In this document: piece by piece, positions 1-5,292 of the stretch
How positions within the stretch are numbered: the first letter of the stretch is position 1
How the letters are laid out: each line of letters starts with the position of its first letter
Source: Nitrososphaeraceae archaeon
Lineage (GTDB): Archaea; Thermoproteota; Nitrososphaeria; Nitrososphaerales; Nitrososphaeraceae
NCBI GenBank assembly: GCA_025937665.1
Contig: JAICQW010000132.1
Span: 1-5,292, forward strand
Reading direction: 5' to 3'
Length of the DNA: 5,292 nt
Notes under the pieces: generated by a model
Told to the model about the DNA's origin: nothing
Databases searched by the model: none
Seen by the model: only the letters and a program-made list of their open reading frames with translations
Program-made: the position numbers and the translations under genes

Positions 1-1385
1 GCATCTTCGGTACCCGATTTTGTATCAACTGACGCAGCAGCTTGTTCAGTATCAACTGACGCAGCAGCTTGTTCAGTATCAACTGACGCAGCAGCTTGTT
101 CAGTATCAACTGACGCAGCAGCTTGTTCAGTATCAACTGACGCAGCAGCTTGTTCAGTATCAACGGGTTCAATACTGTTTTTTAAATCTGTGGAGCCGTA
201 AACAGATTCAACTGTATCCTCCAGGATACCAAAATACTTGGTAGGATTTATTTGGCCATTACCATCAGAAAGTAAATTGAAACTTTCCGTATCGGCATCT
301 CTAAAATCCCATTTCCAAAATGCCGTTCCCCACATACCAGCCTCTTTGAGAGCACCAAGTATATCCCCAGCATTGGATTTTGTAAGTTCACTTTGACCTG
401 GGTGTATTTTGAATACTCCACCATCTCTTATCCTTACAACGTTATTCCACTCCCCAATGTACAGAGGTACTCCAGTTAGATCTCTTGTTTCCAAAAACAT
501 ATCAAATCTTTCCTTTTGATAATCATCTCTATCGGGAACTCCATAGACACTAATCTTGAATACAACATTCTCCTTATCTGAAGGGGCCATTTTCGCCAAG
601 TTTGCTGGCGACACTTTAATGGGACCATTCAAGTCAACAGGAACATTCATGCTATAGACAACAGTCTTATCGGTCGTTTTTCTCAATTCAGTAGTAATAA
701 ATGAATTAAATTTTCCTATTTTAGACCATTGATCTATATTATGAACATGAGGCTCGCTTAGGATCTCGTAGCCTAAAGTACTTGAATGATTATCGACTGT
801 CGACACTATTTCCTTGAGAAATTCTGCCATCAATGTCCAACCATCTTTTCCATCATCTCCTTTCACAGACCTGTCCCACCAGTCCGCCCAAAATTCCTGT
901 GCTGCACTATTATCAGTATTACCTCCACCGCCTCTGGAATATTCACCTTCAAATAGAGACCATGGAAAACCTGTTCCTCTGTCCTCTAACCATGAAGAAG
1001 TATGCCACTGATGATTGTCATAAATGATTTTCACTCCGTACTTGTCAGCCGCCTCTGCAACTGATTTTATTTCCTTCATAAATGCCTCTGGGTCTCTTTC
1101 ATAAGCCTCCCAATAGAATAGGAATCTTGCATGATTCAAACCTGCTTCAGATATCTCCTTAAAACTATCTTCAATGTAATTATCGGGAGCAGAATCTGGA
1201 TCGTTTTTATCCTGTTTCATATTCACAAATATGCCTTTCATAACAACGCCATTGATGGGTTGTGTACCAGTCAGTTGACTTGTCGAATTTGTTGAATTTG
1301 TGGACCCATTTGAGTCTACAACTGTAGCGCTACTTAAGGCGCAACCTAGTAAAAAAATCAAAATTATTCTGCTAGCAAAAATCAA
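1..1385 (-). CDS. Secreted GH5-like glycoside hydrolase, copy A (C-terminus cut by window edge)
   Basis: The frame is open from a TTG at 1385 to the left edge, giving 461 codons and no stop. Residues 1-20 form a hydrophobic export signal with a possible lipobox (LLGC, Cys15). A Ser/Thr/Asn-rich linker with three N-glycosylation sequons follows (N26, N30, N33), then a GH5-like TIM-barrel domain from about 45 to 395. Expected GH5 active-site positions: Arg87, His125 (DNHQ), acid/base Glu211 in SEPH, Tyr281, nucleophile Glu312 in GEWN and Trp357. Ser210 and Ser279 replace the usual Asn and His. After about residue 395 comes a short linker and then a nonapeptide repeat. The TTG start is chosen because an in-frame stop lies not far upstream with no ATG between, and because copy B has a TTG at the matching position. 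GH5 enzymes hydrolyse beta-linked glycans such as glucans or mannans. The substrate here is unknown; envelope or exopolysaccharide turnover is an inference. The protein lies 265 nt downstream of copy B with its own promoter. Confidence 0.85.
   Translation of the reverse strand, partial: MIFASRIILIFLLGCALSSATVVDSNGSTNSTNSTSQLTGTQPINGVVMKGIFVNMKQDKNDPDSAPDNYIEDSFKEISEAGLNHARFLFYWEAYERDPEAFMKEIKSVAEAADKYGVKIIYDNHQWHTSSWLEDRGTGFPWSLFEGEYSRGGGGNTDNSAAQEFWADWWDRSVKGDDGKDGWTLMAEFLKEIVSTVDNHSSTLGYEILSEPHVHNIDQWSKIGKFNSFITTELRKTTDKTVVYSMNVPVDLNGPIKVSPANLAKMAPSDKENVVFKISVYGVPDRDDYQKERFDMFLETRDLTGVPLYIGEWNNVVRIRDGGVFKIHPGQSELTKSNAGDILGALKEAGMWGTAFWKWDFRDADTESFNLLSDGNGQINPTKYFGILEDTVESVYGSTDLKNSIEPVDTEQAAASVDTEQAAASVDTEQAAASVDTEQAAASVDTEQAAASVDTKSGTED
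22..164 (-). repeat. 27-bp perfect tandem repeat encoding EQAAASVDT
   Basis: Five exact 27-bp copies lie at 22-48, 49-75, 76-102, 103-129 and 130-156, followed by a partial copy of 8 nt at 157-164. The array is in frame with copy A and encodes an Ala-rich acidic nonapeptide, framed by a diverged first unit (EPVDT) and by VDTKSGTEDA near the edge. No synonymous differences exist between units, which points to recent expansion by slippage or unequal recombination. A repeated, low-complexity surface stalk or spacer after the catalytic domain is the likely role (inference). Confidence 0.95.
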
Positions 1386-1432
1386 TGCAATACTAAAATA
1401 ATTCTCAATTGATGGTAATATGTATTACTGAT
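192..1432 (-). repeat. Duplicated unit, copy A (GH5-like core plus promoter)
   Basis: This stretch is homologous to 2128-3355. Homology runs from the promoter block, through the signal-peptide region (where it is weak) and the whole catalytic core, to the VYGS motif, and stops there. Long identical tracts are interspersed with more diverged tracts. It is best read as a direct tandem gene duplication that carried its own promoter. Confidence 0.85.
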
Positions 1433-1650
1433 CTATCGCGTTGTTTACATATTTCTTTAGGTACAGTCAAGCAGTATTTTGAACCTAATGGAATCGAGTT
1501 CAATTATTGTATTTAGTATCGTAATCACTTGTATCCATCTACCAACTGCAAAGATAATACTGAGGTTCATTCCCTCCAGCTAATCGAGATGAATACGCGT
1601 TGTTGAATTACTTTTATAAGCATTTGAATAGTATCAATTGAAGTACGTTA
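1386..1650. other. Intergenic spacer between the two GH5-like genes
   Basis: This 265-nt AT-rich spacer has no credible ORF or RNA gene that I can see. Its left part holds the promoter of copy A (1416-1432). Directly past the stop of copy B (minus-strand direction) I see no hairpin with a T-run, so no intrinsic terminator is called. The spacer beyond about 1435 is not obviously similar to the region upstream of copy B. Confidence 0.6.
1416..1432 (-). promoter_or_regulatory. Putative core promoter of GH5-like copy A
   Basis: The plus-strand block TAATATGTATTACTGAT recurs with one mismatch upstream of copy B at 3339-3355, at nearly the same distance from the TTG start (31 against 30 nt). On the minus strand it contains an ATATTA element that can serve as an archaeal TATA box, which would give a very short leader. 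Weaker similarity continues from here to the start codon. Conservation in both copies supports function but may partly reflect recent common descent. Confidence 0.5.
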
Positions 1651-3309
1651 CTAGTTATCAGTATTATCAATGTTATTACTGTTGTCAGGATCGGACAGTT
1701 TGTTTTCAAAATAGTTTGCGTCTTCAGCACAGTGCACAATTTCTTGGTCACCAAGTTTCTCTCCTATCTTTCCTGCCAGGTCTATACAGTCTTGAATTTC
1801 TTTATTTGCCCCTTGATAAGCTCCTGAATCTTGGAAGGCACTCAAGGCAATGTTTTCAATATCTATGGCGTGGCTTTTAATATCGTCTACTAACTCGCTA
1901 AGATCGTCATATTGCTCAGGCTCCTTTGTGTTTGTATCAGAGGATTGGTTATCATTATTGGATTGTTCGTTAGATGACTTGATGTTGTCCGAAGATGATA
2001 TCTCATTTACTCCATTTTGCATTTCGGATACGAATTCTTTGGCTTCATCTTTCGTAAACTTTCCTGTTTTCGCAAGAGCATTTATCAAATTACTCTCCTT
2101 AGTATCGGAAGTTGATTTATCAACAGGAGAACCATAAACTCCTTCCACAGATTCTTCCAAGATATCCAAGTACTTTGTGGGTACCAATTTACCATTCTTG
2201 TCAGAAACCAAATTGAAATTGTCAGTATCGACCTTCTGATAATCCCACCTCCAAAAAGCTGTGCCCCACACTCCTGCTTTCTTTAGTGAGTCGAGTATCT
2301 TTTTTGCATCAGTTATCGTAAGCTCACTCAAATCAGGATTGAGTTTGGTTATACCGTCTTCCTTTGTCCTTACAACGTTATTCCACTCACCTATATAAAG
2401 CGGTACTCCGGTTAGATCGCTTGTTTCCAAAAACAAATCAAATCTCTTTTCTTGGTAACCATCTCCCTCAGGAACTGCATACACACTTACCTTGAAAGCG
2501 ACATTCTCCTTATCTGACGGCGCCATTTTTGCCAAGTTTTTTGGTGAGATGTTAATGTGGCTATTCAAGTCAATCGGCACATTCATACTGTAGACTATAG
2601 TTTTATCAGTGATGTTTCTCAACTGTGCAGCAATGAAGCTGTTAAATTTGCCTATTTTAGACCAGTGACATTTGTTATCAACATGAGGCTCACTTAGGAT
2701 CTCATATCCTAAAGTACTTGAATGATTATCGACTGTCAACACTATTTTCTCAAGAAATTGTGCCATCAATGTCCAACCATCTTTTCCATCATCTCCTTTC
2801 ACAGATCTGTCCCACCAGTCCGCCCAAAATTCCTGTGCACCATTATCATGAGTATTACCTCCACCGCCTCTGGTATATTCAGAATTGCTCTCCAGTAAAG
2901 ACCATGGAAAGCCTGTTGCCTTCTCCTCAAACCATGAAGAAGTGTGCCACTGATGATTGTCATAAATGATTTTTAGTCCGTACTTGTCTGCTGCATTGGC
3001 CACTGATTTTATTTCATTCATAAAAGCTTCGGGATCCTTTTCATAAGCCTCCCAATAGAATACAAATCTAACATGATTCAGACCGGCATTGGAAATCATT
3101 TTCAAGCTATCTTCAATGTAATTGTCAGGAGCTAAAGGAGAAACATTGTCATTCTGTTTCATACTGACAAAAACTCCTTTCATGACCACCCCATTGATGG
3201 GTTGATTTAAAATCGGTTCACTAGTTGACGCATATGAGCTTAAAGTAGCGCTAGTAAATACAACAACTAGAAAAAAGGATAAAATTAGCAGGCTAATTAC
3301 TAAAATCAA
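1651..3309 (-). CDS. Secreted GH5-like glycoside hydrolase, copy B, with helical C-terminal module
   Basis: A complete 552-residue protein starting with TTG; an in-frame TAA seven codons upstream leaves no other usual start before the internal ATG of the MKGVF motif. Residues 1-28 form a strongly hydrophobic signal with a plausible signal-peptidase site near SSYAS. Residues about 40-390 are the GH5-like barrel: Arg81, His119 in DNHQ, acid/base Glu207 in SEPH, Tyr277, nucleophile Glu308 in GEWN and Trp353 in AFWRW. Ser206 and Ser275 stand where GH5 normally has Asn and His. Residues about 400-435 look helical, 436-465 is a Ser/Asn/Asp-rich linker, and 466-540 is an acidic, mostly helical segment with Cys508 and Cys527 that could form a disulfide. 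The end is Asn/Asp-rich. Two intact catalytic glutamates suggest a retaining hydrolase, but activity and substrate are unknown. It lies upstream of its paralog on the same strand and is divergent from the DedA gene. Confidence 0.88.
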   Translation of the reverse strand: MILVISLLILSFFLVVVFTSATLSSYASTSEPILNQPINGVVMKGVFVSMKQNDNVSPLAPDNYIEDSLKMISNAGLNHVRFVFYWEAYEKDPEAFMNEIKSVANAADKYGLKIIYDNHQWHTSSWFEEKATGFPWSLLESNSEYTRGGGGNTHDNGAQEFWADWWDRSVKGDDGKDGWTLMAQFLEKIVLTVDNHSSTLGYEILSEPHVDNKCHWSKIGKFNSFIAAQLRNITDKTIVYSMNVPIDLNSHINISPKNLAKMAPSDKENVAFKVSVYAVPEGDGYQEKRFDLFLETSDLTGVPLYIGEWNNVVRTKEDGITKLNPDLSELTITDAKKILDSLKKAGVWGTAFWRWDYQKVDTDNFNLVSDKNGKLVPTKYLDILEESVEGVYGSPVDKSTSDTKESNLINALAKTGKFTKDEAKEFVSEMQNGVNEISSSDNIKSSNEQSNNDNQSSDTNTKEPEQYDDLSELVDDIKSHAIDIENIALSAFQDSGAYQGANKEIQDCIDLAGKIGEKLGDQEIVHCAEDANYFENKLSDPDNSNNIDNTDN

Positions 3310-3355
3310 AACAATAGAAATAGGATCTTAAAATGATTTAATATCTATTACTGAT
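2128..3355 (-). repeat. Duplicated unit, copy B (GH5-like core plus promoter)
   Basis: This is the homologous partner of 192-1432. Near-identical tracts include 2708-2838 (against 772-902), where dozens of consecutive bases match, including third codon positions. Past the VYGS motif (Ser394) the two genes share nothing recognisable. Confidence 0.85.
3339..3355 (-). promoter_or_regulatory. Putative core promoter of GH5-like copy B
   Basis: The plus-strand block TAATATCTATTACTGAT matches the promoter block of copy A with one mismatch. On the minus strand it holds GATATTAAAT-like TATA sequence about 30 nt before the TTG start, consistent with a leader of only a few nucleotides. No ribosome-binding site precedes the TTG. 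Confidence 0.5.
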
Positions 3356-3390
3356 ATTTTGTTCGAGCTCTACATAGGAGTAGTTTGACT

Positions 3391-3405
3391 CGATTTACAA
3401 AATCG
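3391..3405. promoter_or_regulatory. Small palindrome in the divergent promoter region
   Basis: CGATTT-ACA-AAATCG is a perfect 6-bp inverted repeat with a 3-nt centre. It lies between the promoters of GH5-like copy B and the DedA gene, about 17 nt upstream of the DedA TATA box. It could be an operator for a dimeric regulator, but in AT-rich DNA a palindrome of this size can arise by chance. Confidence 0.25.
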
Positions 3406-3421
3406 GTTCCAAAGAGGTTAG

Positions 3422-3431
3422 AAATATTTAT
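3422..3431 (+). promoter_or_regulatory. TATA box of the DedA-family gene
   Basis: AAATATTTAT is centred about 28 nt before the ATG at 3455, the spacing expected when an archaeal transcript begins at or next to the start codon. No Shine-Dalgarno motif lies just before the ATG, which agrees with a leaderless message. Confidence 0.55.
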
Positions 3432-3454
3432 CGCATTTGTTTTAGATCTTGTAA

Positions 3455-4087
3455 ATGTCAGTTCTGTTTGAGATTCTTAATCCTGTTGTAGATTTTGTTA
3501 CTTGGATCATTTCAAATCTAGGTTACCCCGGGGTCATATTTTTGATGGTTTTAGATAGTGCAATGATTCCGATTCCAAGTGAAATTATTCTGGTTTTTTC
3601 AGGATATCTGGTTACAACAGGCACATTTGAACCGATTAGCCTCATTCTTGCGGGATCATTTGGGAATGTGATAGGATCGATTATTACATACTATATCGGG
3701 TTAAAATTCGGCAGATTATTCATACTCCGATTTGGTAAATATTTTTTTATCAAGGAACATCACCTCGAATATACGGAAAAGTTGTTTCAGAAATTTGGTG
3801 ACAAAATTTCATTTCTGGGTAGGTTATTACCTGCAATAAGGACCTATATTTCCTTACCTTGCGGACTCGCAAAGATGAATCTCTTAAAATATTCAATCTA
3901 CACTTTTATTGGATCAGCGATTTGGAACACGATTTTCACCTATATTGGAATCCAACTTGGAAGTAAATGGCAGGAAATTGATAATTATTCAATATATCTT
4001 GAGATAGTAACAGGTTGTGCCATAGTAGCATTCGTAGTCTGGTTCATAATAAAAATGCTGAGGAAAAGAAGTCTGAATAAAAAATGA
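3455..4087 (+). CDS. DedA/VTT-family inner membrane protein
   Basis: A complete 210-residue polytopic membrane protein, a normal DedA-family length. Hydrophobic segments lie at about 5-34, 43-56 (re-entrant-like), 62-90, 145-167 and 180-200, with a basic C-terminal tail (RKRSLNKK). Family motifs are clear: DSAMIPIPSEIIL with acidic Asp34 and Glu43, the GNVIG-YYIG-GR stretch (70-87), and FLGRLLPAIRTY with Arg123 and Arg129. These charged residues match in spacing the acidic pair and arginine pair needed by E. coli YqjA/YghB. DedA/VTT proteins are linked to phospholipid or undecaprenyl-phosphate lipid-carrier flipping and proton-dependent membrane homeostasis. In an archaeon the lipid would be isoprenoid or a dolichol-type carrier, which is inference. 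It diverges from GH5-like copy B across a 145-nt promoter region. The ATG is supported by the TATA box at 3422-3431. Confidence 0.92.
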   Translation: MSVLFEILNPVVDFVTWIISNLGYPGVIFLMVLDSAMIPIPSEIILVFSGYLVTTGTFEPISLILAGSFGNVIGSIITYYIGLKFGRLFILRFGKYFFIKEHHLEYTEKLFQKFGDKISFLGRLLPAIRTYISLPCGLAKMNLLKYSIYTFIGSAIWNTIFTYIGIQLGSKWQEIDNYSIYLEIVTGCAIVAFVVWFIIKMLRKRSLNKK

Positions 4088-4228
4088 TAATGGTCTGATC
4101 TAGCTTATAATTCTATTGCATGCAGTCCAATATTTCATCTGTCTGTTCTAGTCTTTATCGGTAATATTTTAACCCGCAGCAAACATGATCGCCGATTCTT
4201 TGCACGCGTAGACTCTCATTCATTTGTT
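4088..4228 (+). other. Spacer with possible decayed upstream part of the PiT gene
   Basis: Directly after the DedA stop the frame that continues into the PiT fragment is open from 4091 to 4228, though it has no ATG. Around 4118-4180 it reads SPIFHLSVLVFIGNIL, which faintly recalls the SP-x-x-G membrane segment of PiT proteins. Nearby, in another frame, NMIADSLHA precedes the point where the recognisable VDSHSFVVPIEVV begins. This would fit a gene scarred by deletions and a frameshift, but the resemblance is weak and judged by eye. No terminator is visible. Confidence 0.35.
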
Positions 4229-4582
4229 GTGCCGATAGAAGTCGTATTGGGAGCGGCTTTTGCTATTGCACTGGGAACTTTTTTTGGAGGTTGGAGAATA
4301 GTTAAAACAATGGCGTTTAGGTTAACAAGTCTACGTCCGTTCCAAGGATTTTGTGCCGAAACAGGAGGCGGTGTTATACTTACGTCAATGGCCTGGTTTG
4401 GTATTCCTGTAAGTACTACTCATGCAATTGCTGGCGGTATTATGGGGGTTGGCGCCACAAAAAGACTATCAGCCGTCAGGTGGGGTGTGGGTAAGAGAAT
4501 CGTCTATGCATGGATTATCACAATTCCAGCTAGTGCGGGCGTTGGAGCACTAGTATCAATAATAATCAAACTATTCACATAA
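4229..4582 (+). pseudogene. pit: PiT-family phosphate permease, C-terminal remnant
   Basis: The longest reading with a start codon is 117 residues from a GTG. It matches only the C-terminal third of inorganic phosphate transporters of the PiT family, which normally exceed 300 residues and have two inverted halves, each with a G-x-N-D-type signature. Visible landmarks are ALGTFFGGWRIVKTM, the GFCAE segment, GIPVSTTHAIAGGIMGVG and RLSAVRWGVGKRIVYAW with its TIP ending, all in order. The whole first half and the second signature are missing, so the fragment should not transport phosphate alone. The surviving reading frame is clean, suggesting recent loss. No convincing promoter lies at the right distance. 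Alternatives are a short expressed membrane peptide or an assembly or sequencing artefact; the pseudogene reading is preferred. Confidence 0.75.
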
Positions 4583-4703
4583 TTTTCCGATACCTCCGTA
4601 CATCAATTCTGATGCAATCTTGATATAAAATGACGAACCCATTTACTACCTAGATTTATCCCCTCTTGTCAAATAGAAATGAAATCTGAAAATCAAGCTT
4701 CAG

Positions 4704-4712
4704 AATATATAT
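4704..4712 (+). promoter_or_regulatory. TATA box of the right-edge secreted protein gene
   Basis: AATATATAT is centred about 28 nt before the ATG at 4736, so transcription would start within a few bases of the start codon. The rest of the 153-nt spacer after the PiT remnant (4583-4735) shows no gene. Confidence 0.55.
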
Positions 4713-4735
4713 GACAAATATCGATTTTGTATGAG

Positions 4736-5292
4736 ATGTCCGGTGAGGTAAAAGCTCCCTATTTTACTATGGGTCCTATTACCTTGCTTATTCTTATGTT
4801 GTTTTTTTCAAATCAGATGTTAAATGGTCAGAGTACGGAAGAATTACTATCGTCTCCAAATCTCCAAGAGACAATAAAGATAGTTAACCCGATAACAACC
4901 CAAAATGTAAGTACAGGTCAAGAATTGTCAATATCAGGTCTATCTTCAGATAACTCCCTGAAAAATTGTTCCGTCTCTCTGATAGTCAATGATGTTAAGC
5001 CATACCAAAACGCTGTTGCTAGTGGAACAGCCGGCACTGATGATTTTTCGCAGTGGAAGTTTGTATTACGCACCAATTATACTCAAATTATTGACGGTGA
5101 AAATAAGATAACTGCAAAATTGCTATGTTCATCTGCACCTACCCGCTGGTATAGCGTATTTGTCGTCGGAGTTCCTAATATTAGTAACCAAGAAATATCA
5201 TCTACTGTTCAATCTGAAACCCAGCATGAACTACCTCCTGTTCAATCTGAAACCCAGCATGAACTACCTCCTGTTCAATCTGAAACCCAGCA
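4736..5292 (+). CDS. Secreted protein with conserved two-cysteine domain and C-terminal repeats (cut by window edge)
   Basis: An open frame of 185 codons runs from ATG to the right edge. Residues 1-11 are a short hydrophilic leader, and 12-26 a hydrophobic core typical of a signal peptide or N-terminal anchor, with processing plausible near NGQS. Residues about 45-145 read like one beta-rich, Ig-like domain: Cys78 opens CSVSLIVNDVKPYQNA, then GTAGTDDFSQWKF, then DGENKITAKLLC closing with Cys131, and RWYSV. From memory this pattern occurs in secreted proteins of Nitrososphaera-type archaea. I cannot name a function; adhesion or cell-surface structure is an inference. Cys78 and Cys131 could pair outside the cell. 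From residue 158 a perfect 11-residue repeat begins and continues past the edge. A second ATG (4769) is in frame just before the hydrophobic core; 4736 is preferred because of the TATA spacing. Confidence 0.8.
   Translation, partial: MSGEVKAPYFTMGPITLLILMLFFSNQMLNGQSTEELLSSPNLQETIKIVNPITTQNVSTGQELSISGLSSDNSLKNCSVSLIVNDVKPYQNAVASGTAGTDDFSQWKFVLRTNYTQIIDGENKITAKLLCSSAPTRWYSVFVVGVPNISNQEISSTVQSETQHELPPVQSETQHELPPVQSETQ
5207..5292 (+). repeat. 33-bp perfect tandem repeat encoding VQSETQHELPP
   Basis: Two exact units (5207-5239, 5240-5272) and the first 20 nt of a third (5273-5292) are visible, and the array leaves the window. It is in frame with the secreted protein and encodes a Pro-, Gln- and Glu-containing 11-mer likely to be an extended stalk. 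The identity of the units at every base points to recent expansion. Confidence 0.92.

Noticed and set aside
22..164. CRISPR array
   Set aside because: The repeats are contiguous without unique spacers and are in frame within a protein.
20..244. Plus-strand ORF over the 27-bp repeat (QLTQQLVQY periodic peptide)
   Set aside because: It is the antisense reading of the copy A repeat, whose minus-strand frame is continuous with a clear GH5-like domain.
814..1027. Two overlapping short plus-strand ORFs, also mirrored at 2718-2969
   Set aside because: They are antisense shadows of the conserved core; their similarity to each other only reflects the duplication.
1386..1650. A hidden tRNA or small RNA in the spacer
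   Set aside because: I found no cloverleaf-like pairing, T-loop consensus or strong hairpin.
1638..2137. Plus-strand ORFs opposite the copy B C-terminus
   Set aside because: The Ser/Leu/Phe-rich composition comes from reading Asp/Glu/Ser/Lys codons in reverse; no start signal or family motif.
3207..3410. AAAATCGGTTC occurring at both 3210-3220 and 3400-3410 as a regulatory repeat
   Set aside because: One copy lies inside the coding region of copy B and the match is only about 11 bases, so chance is likely.
4229..4582. A complete small phosphate transporter
   Set aside because: Known PiT proteins need both halves and their signature motifs; this stretch holds neither signature.

Overview
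The window looks like a piece of an ammonia-oxidising archaeon (Nitrososphaeria/Thaumarchaeota), most likely close to Nitrososphaera or Nitrosocosmicus. The reasons are indirect. The DNA is AT-rich. TATA-type boxes, not Shine-Dalgarno sites, precede the genes, two of them at a leaderless distance (about 26 nt) from the start codon. Two genes begin with TTG. The PiT-type phosphate permease fragment and the secreted protein at the right edge resemble, from memory, proteins of that group. No rRNA, tRNA, CRISPR array, transposase or other marker gene is present, so the assignment is an inference.

Layout. On the minus strand lie two tandem paralogous secreted glycoside hydrolase family 5 (GH5)-like proteins. 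The downstream copy A (1-1385) is cut by the left edge, and the upstream copy B (1651-3309) is complete at 552 residues. They share a catalytic core and a promoter block of about 50 nt, but have unrelated C-terminal tails. Copy A ends in a perfect nonapeptide repeat (EQAAASVDT). Copy B ends in a Ser/Asn/Asp-rich linker plus a helical module with two cysteines. Divergently transcribed from copy B is a complete DedA/VTT-family membrane protein (3455-4087). Downstream of it is the C-terminal remnant of a PiT phosphate permease (4229-4582), probably a pseudogene. Last, a secreted protein starts at 4736 and runs off the right edge inside another tandem repeat (VQSETQHELPP).

How the parts fit. Three of the four gene products that look functional are exported or surface proteins, and the fourth is a polytopic membrane protein. 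This fits an accessory locus for cell-envelope or extracellular polysaccharide work, but nothing in the sequence proves that they act together. The most interesting points are these. Both GH5-like paralogs carry the same two substitutions at normally invariant GH5 positions (NEP to SEP, and HxY to SxY) while keeping both catalytic glutamates. The duplicates swapped tails exactly after the catalytic domain. Uneven nucleotide identity hints at gene conversion between them. Both ends of the window fall inside tandem repeats, which may be assembly break points.
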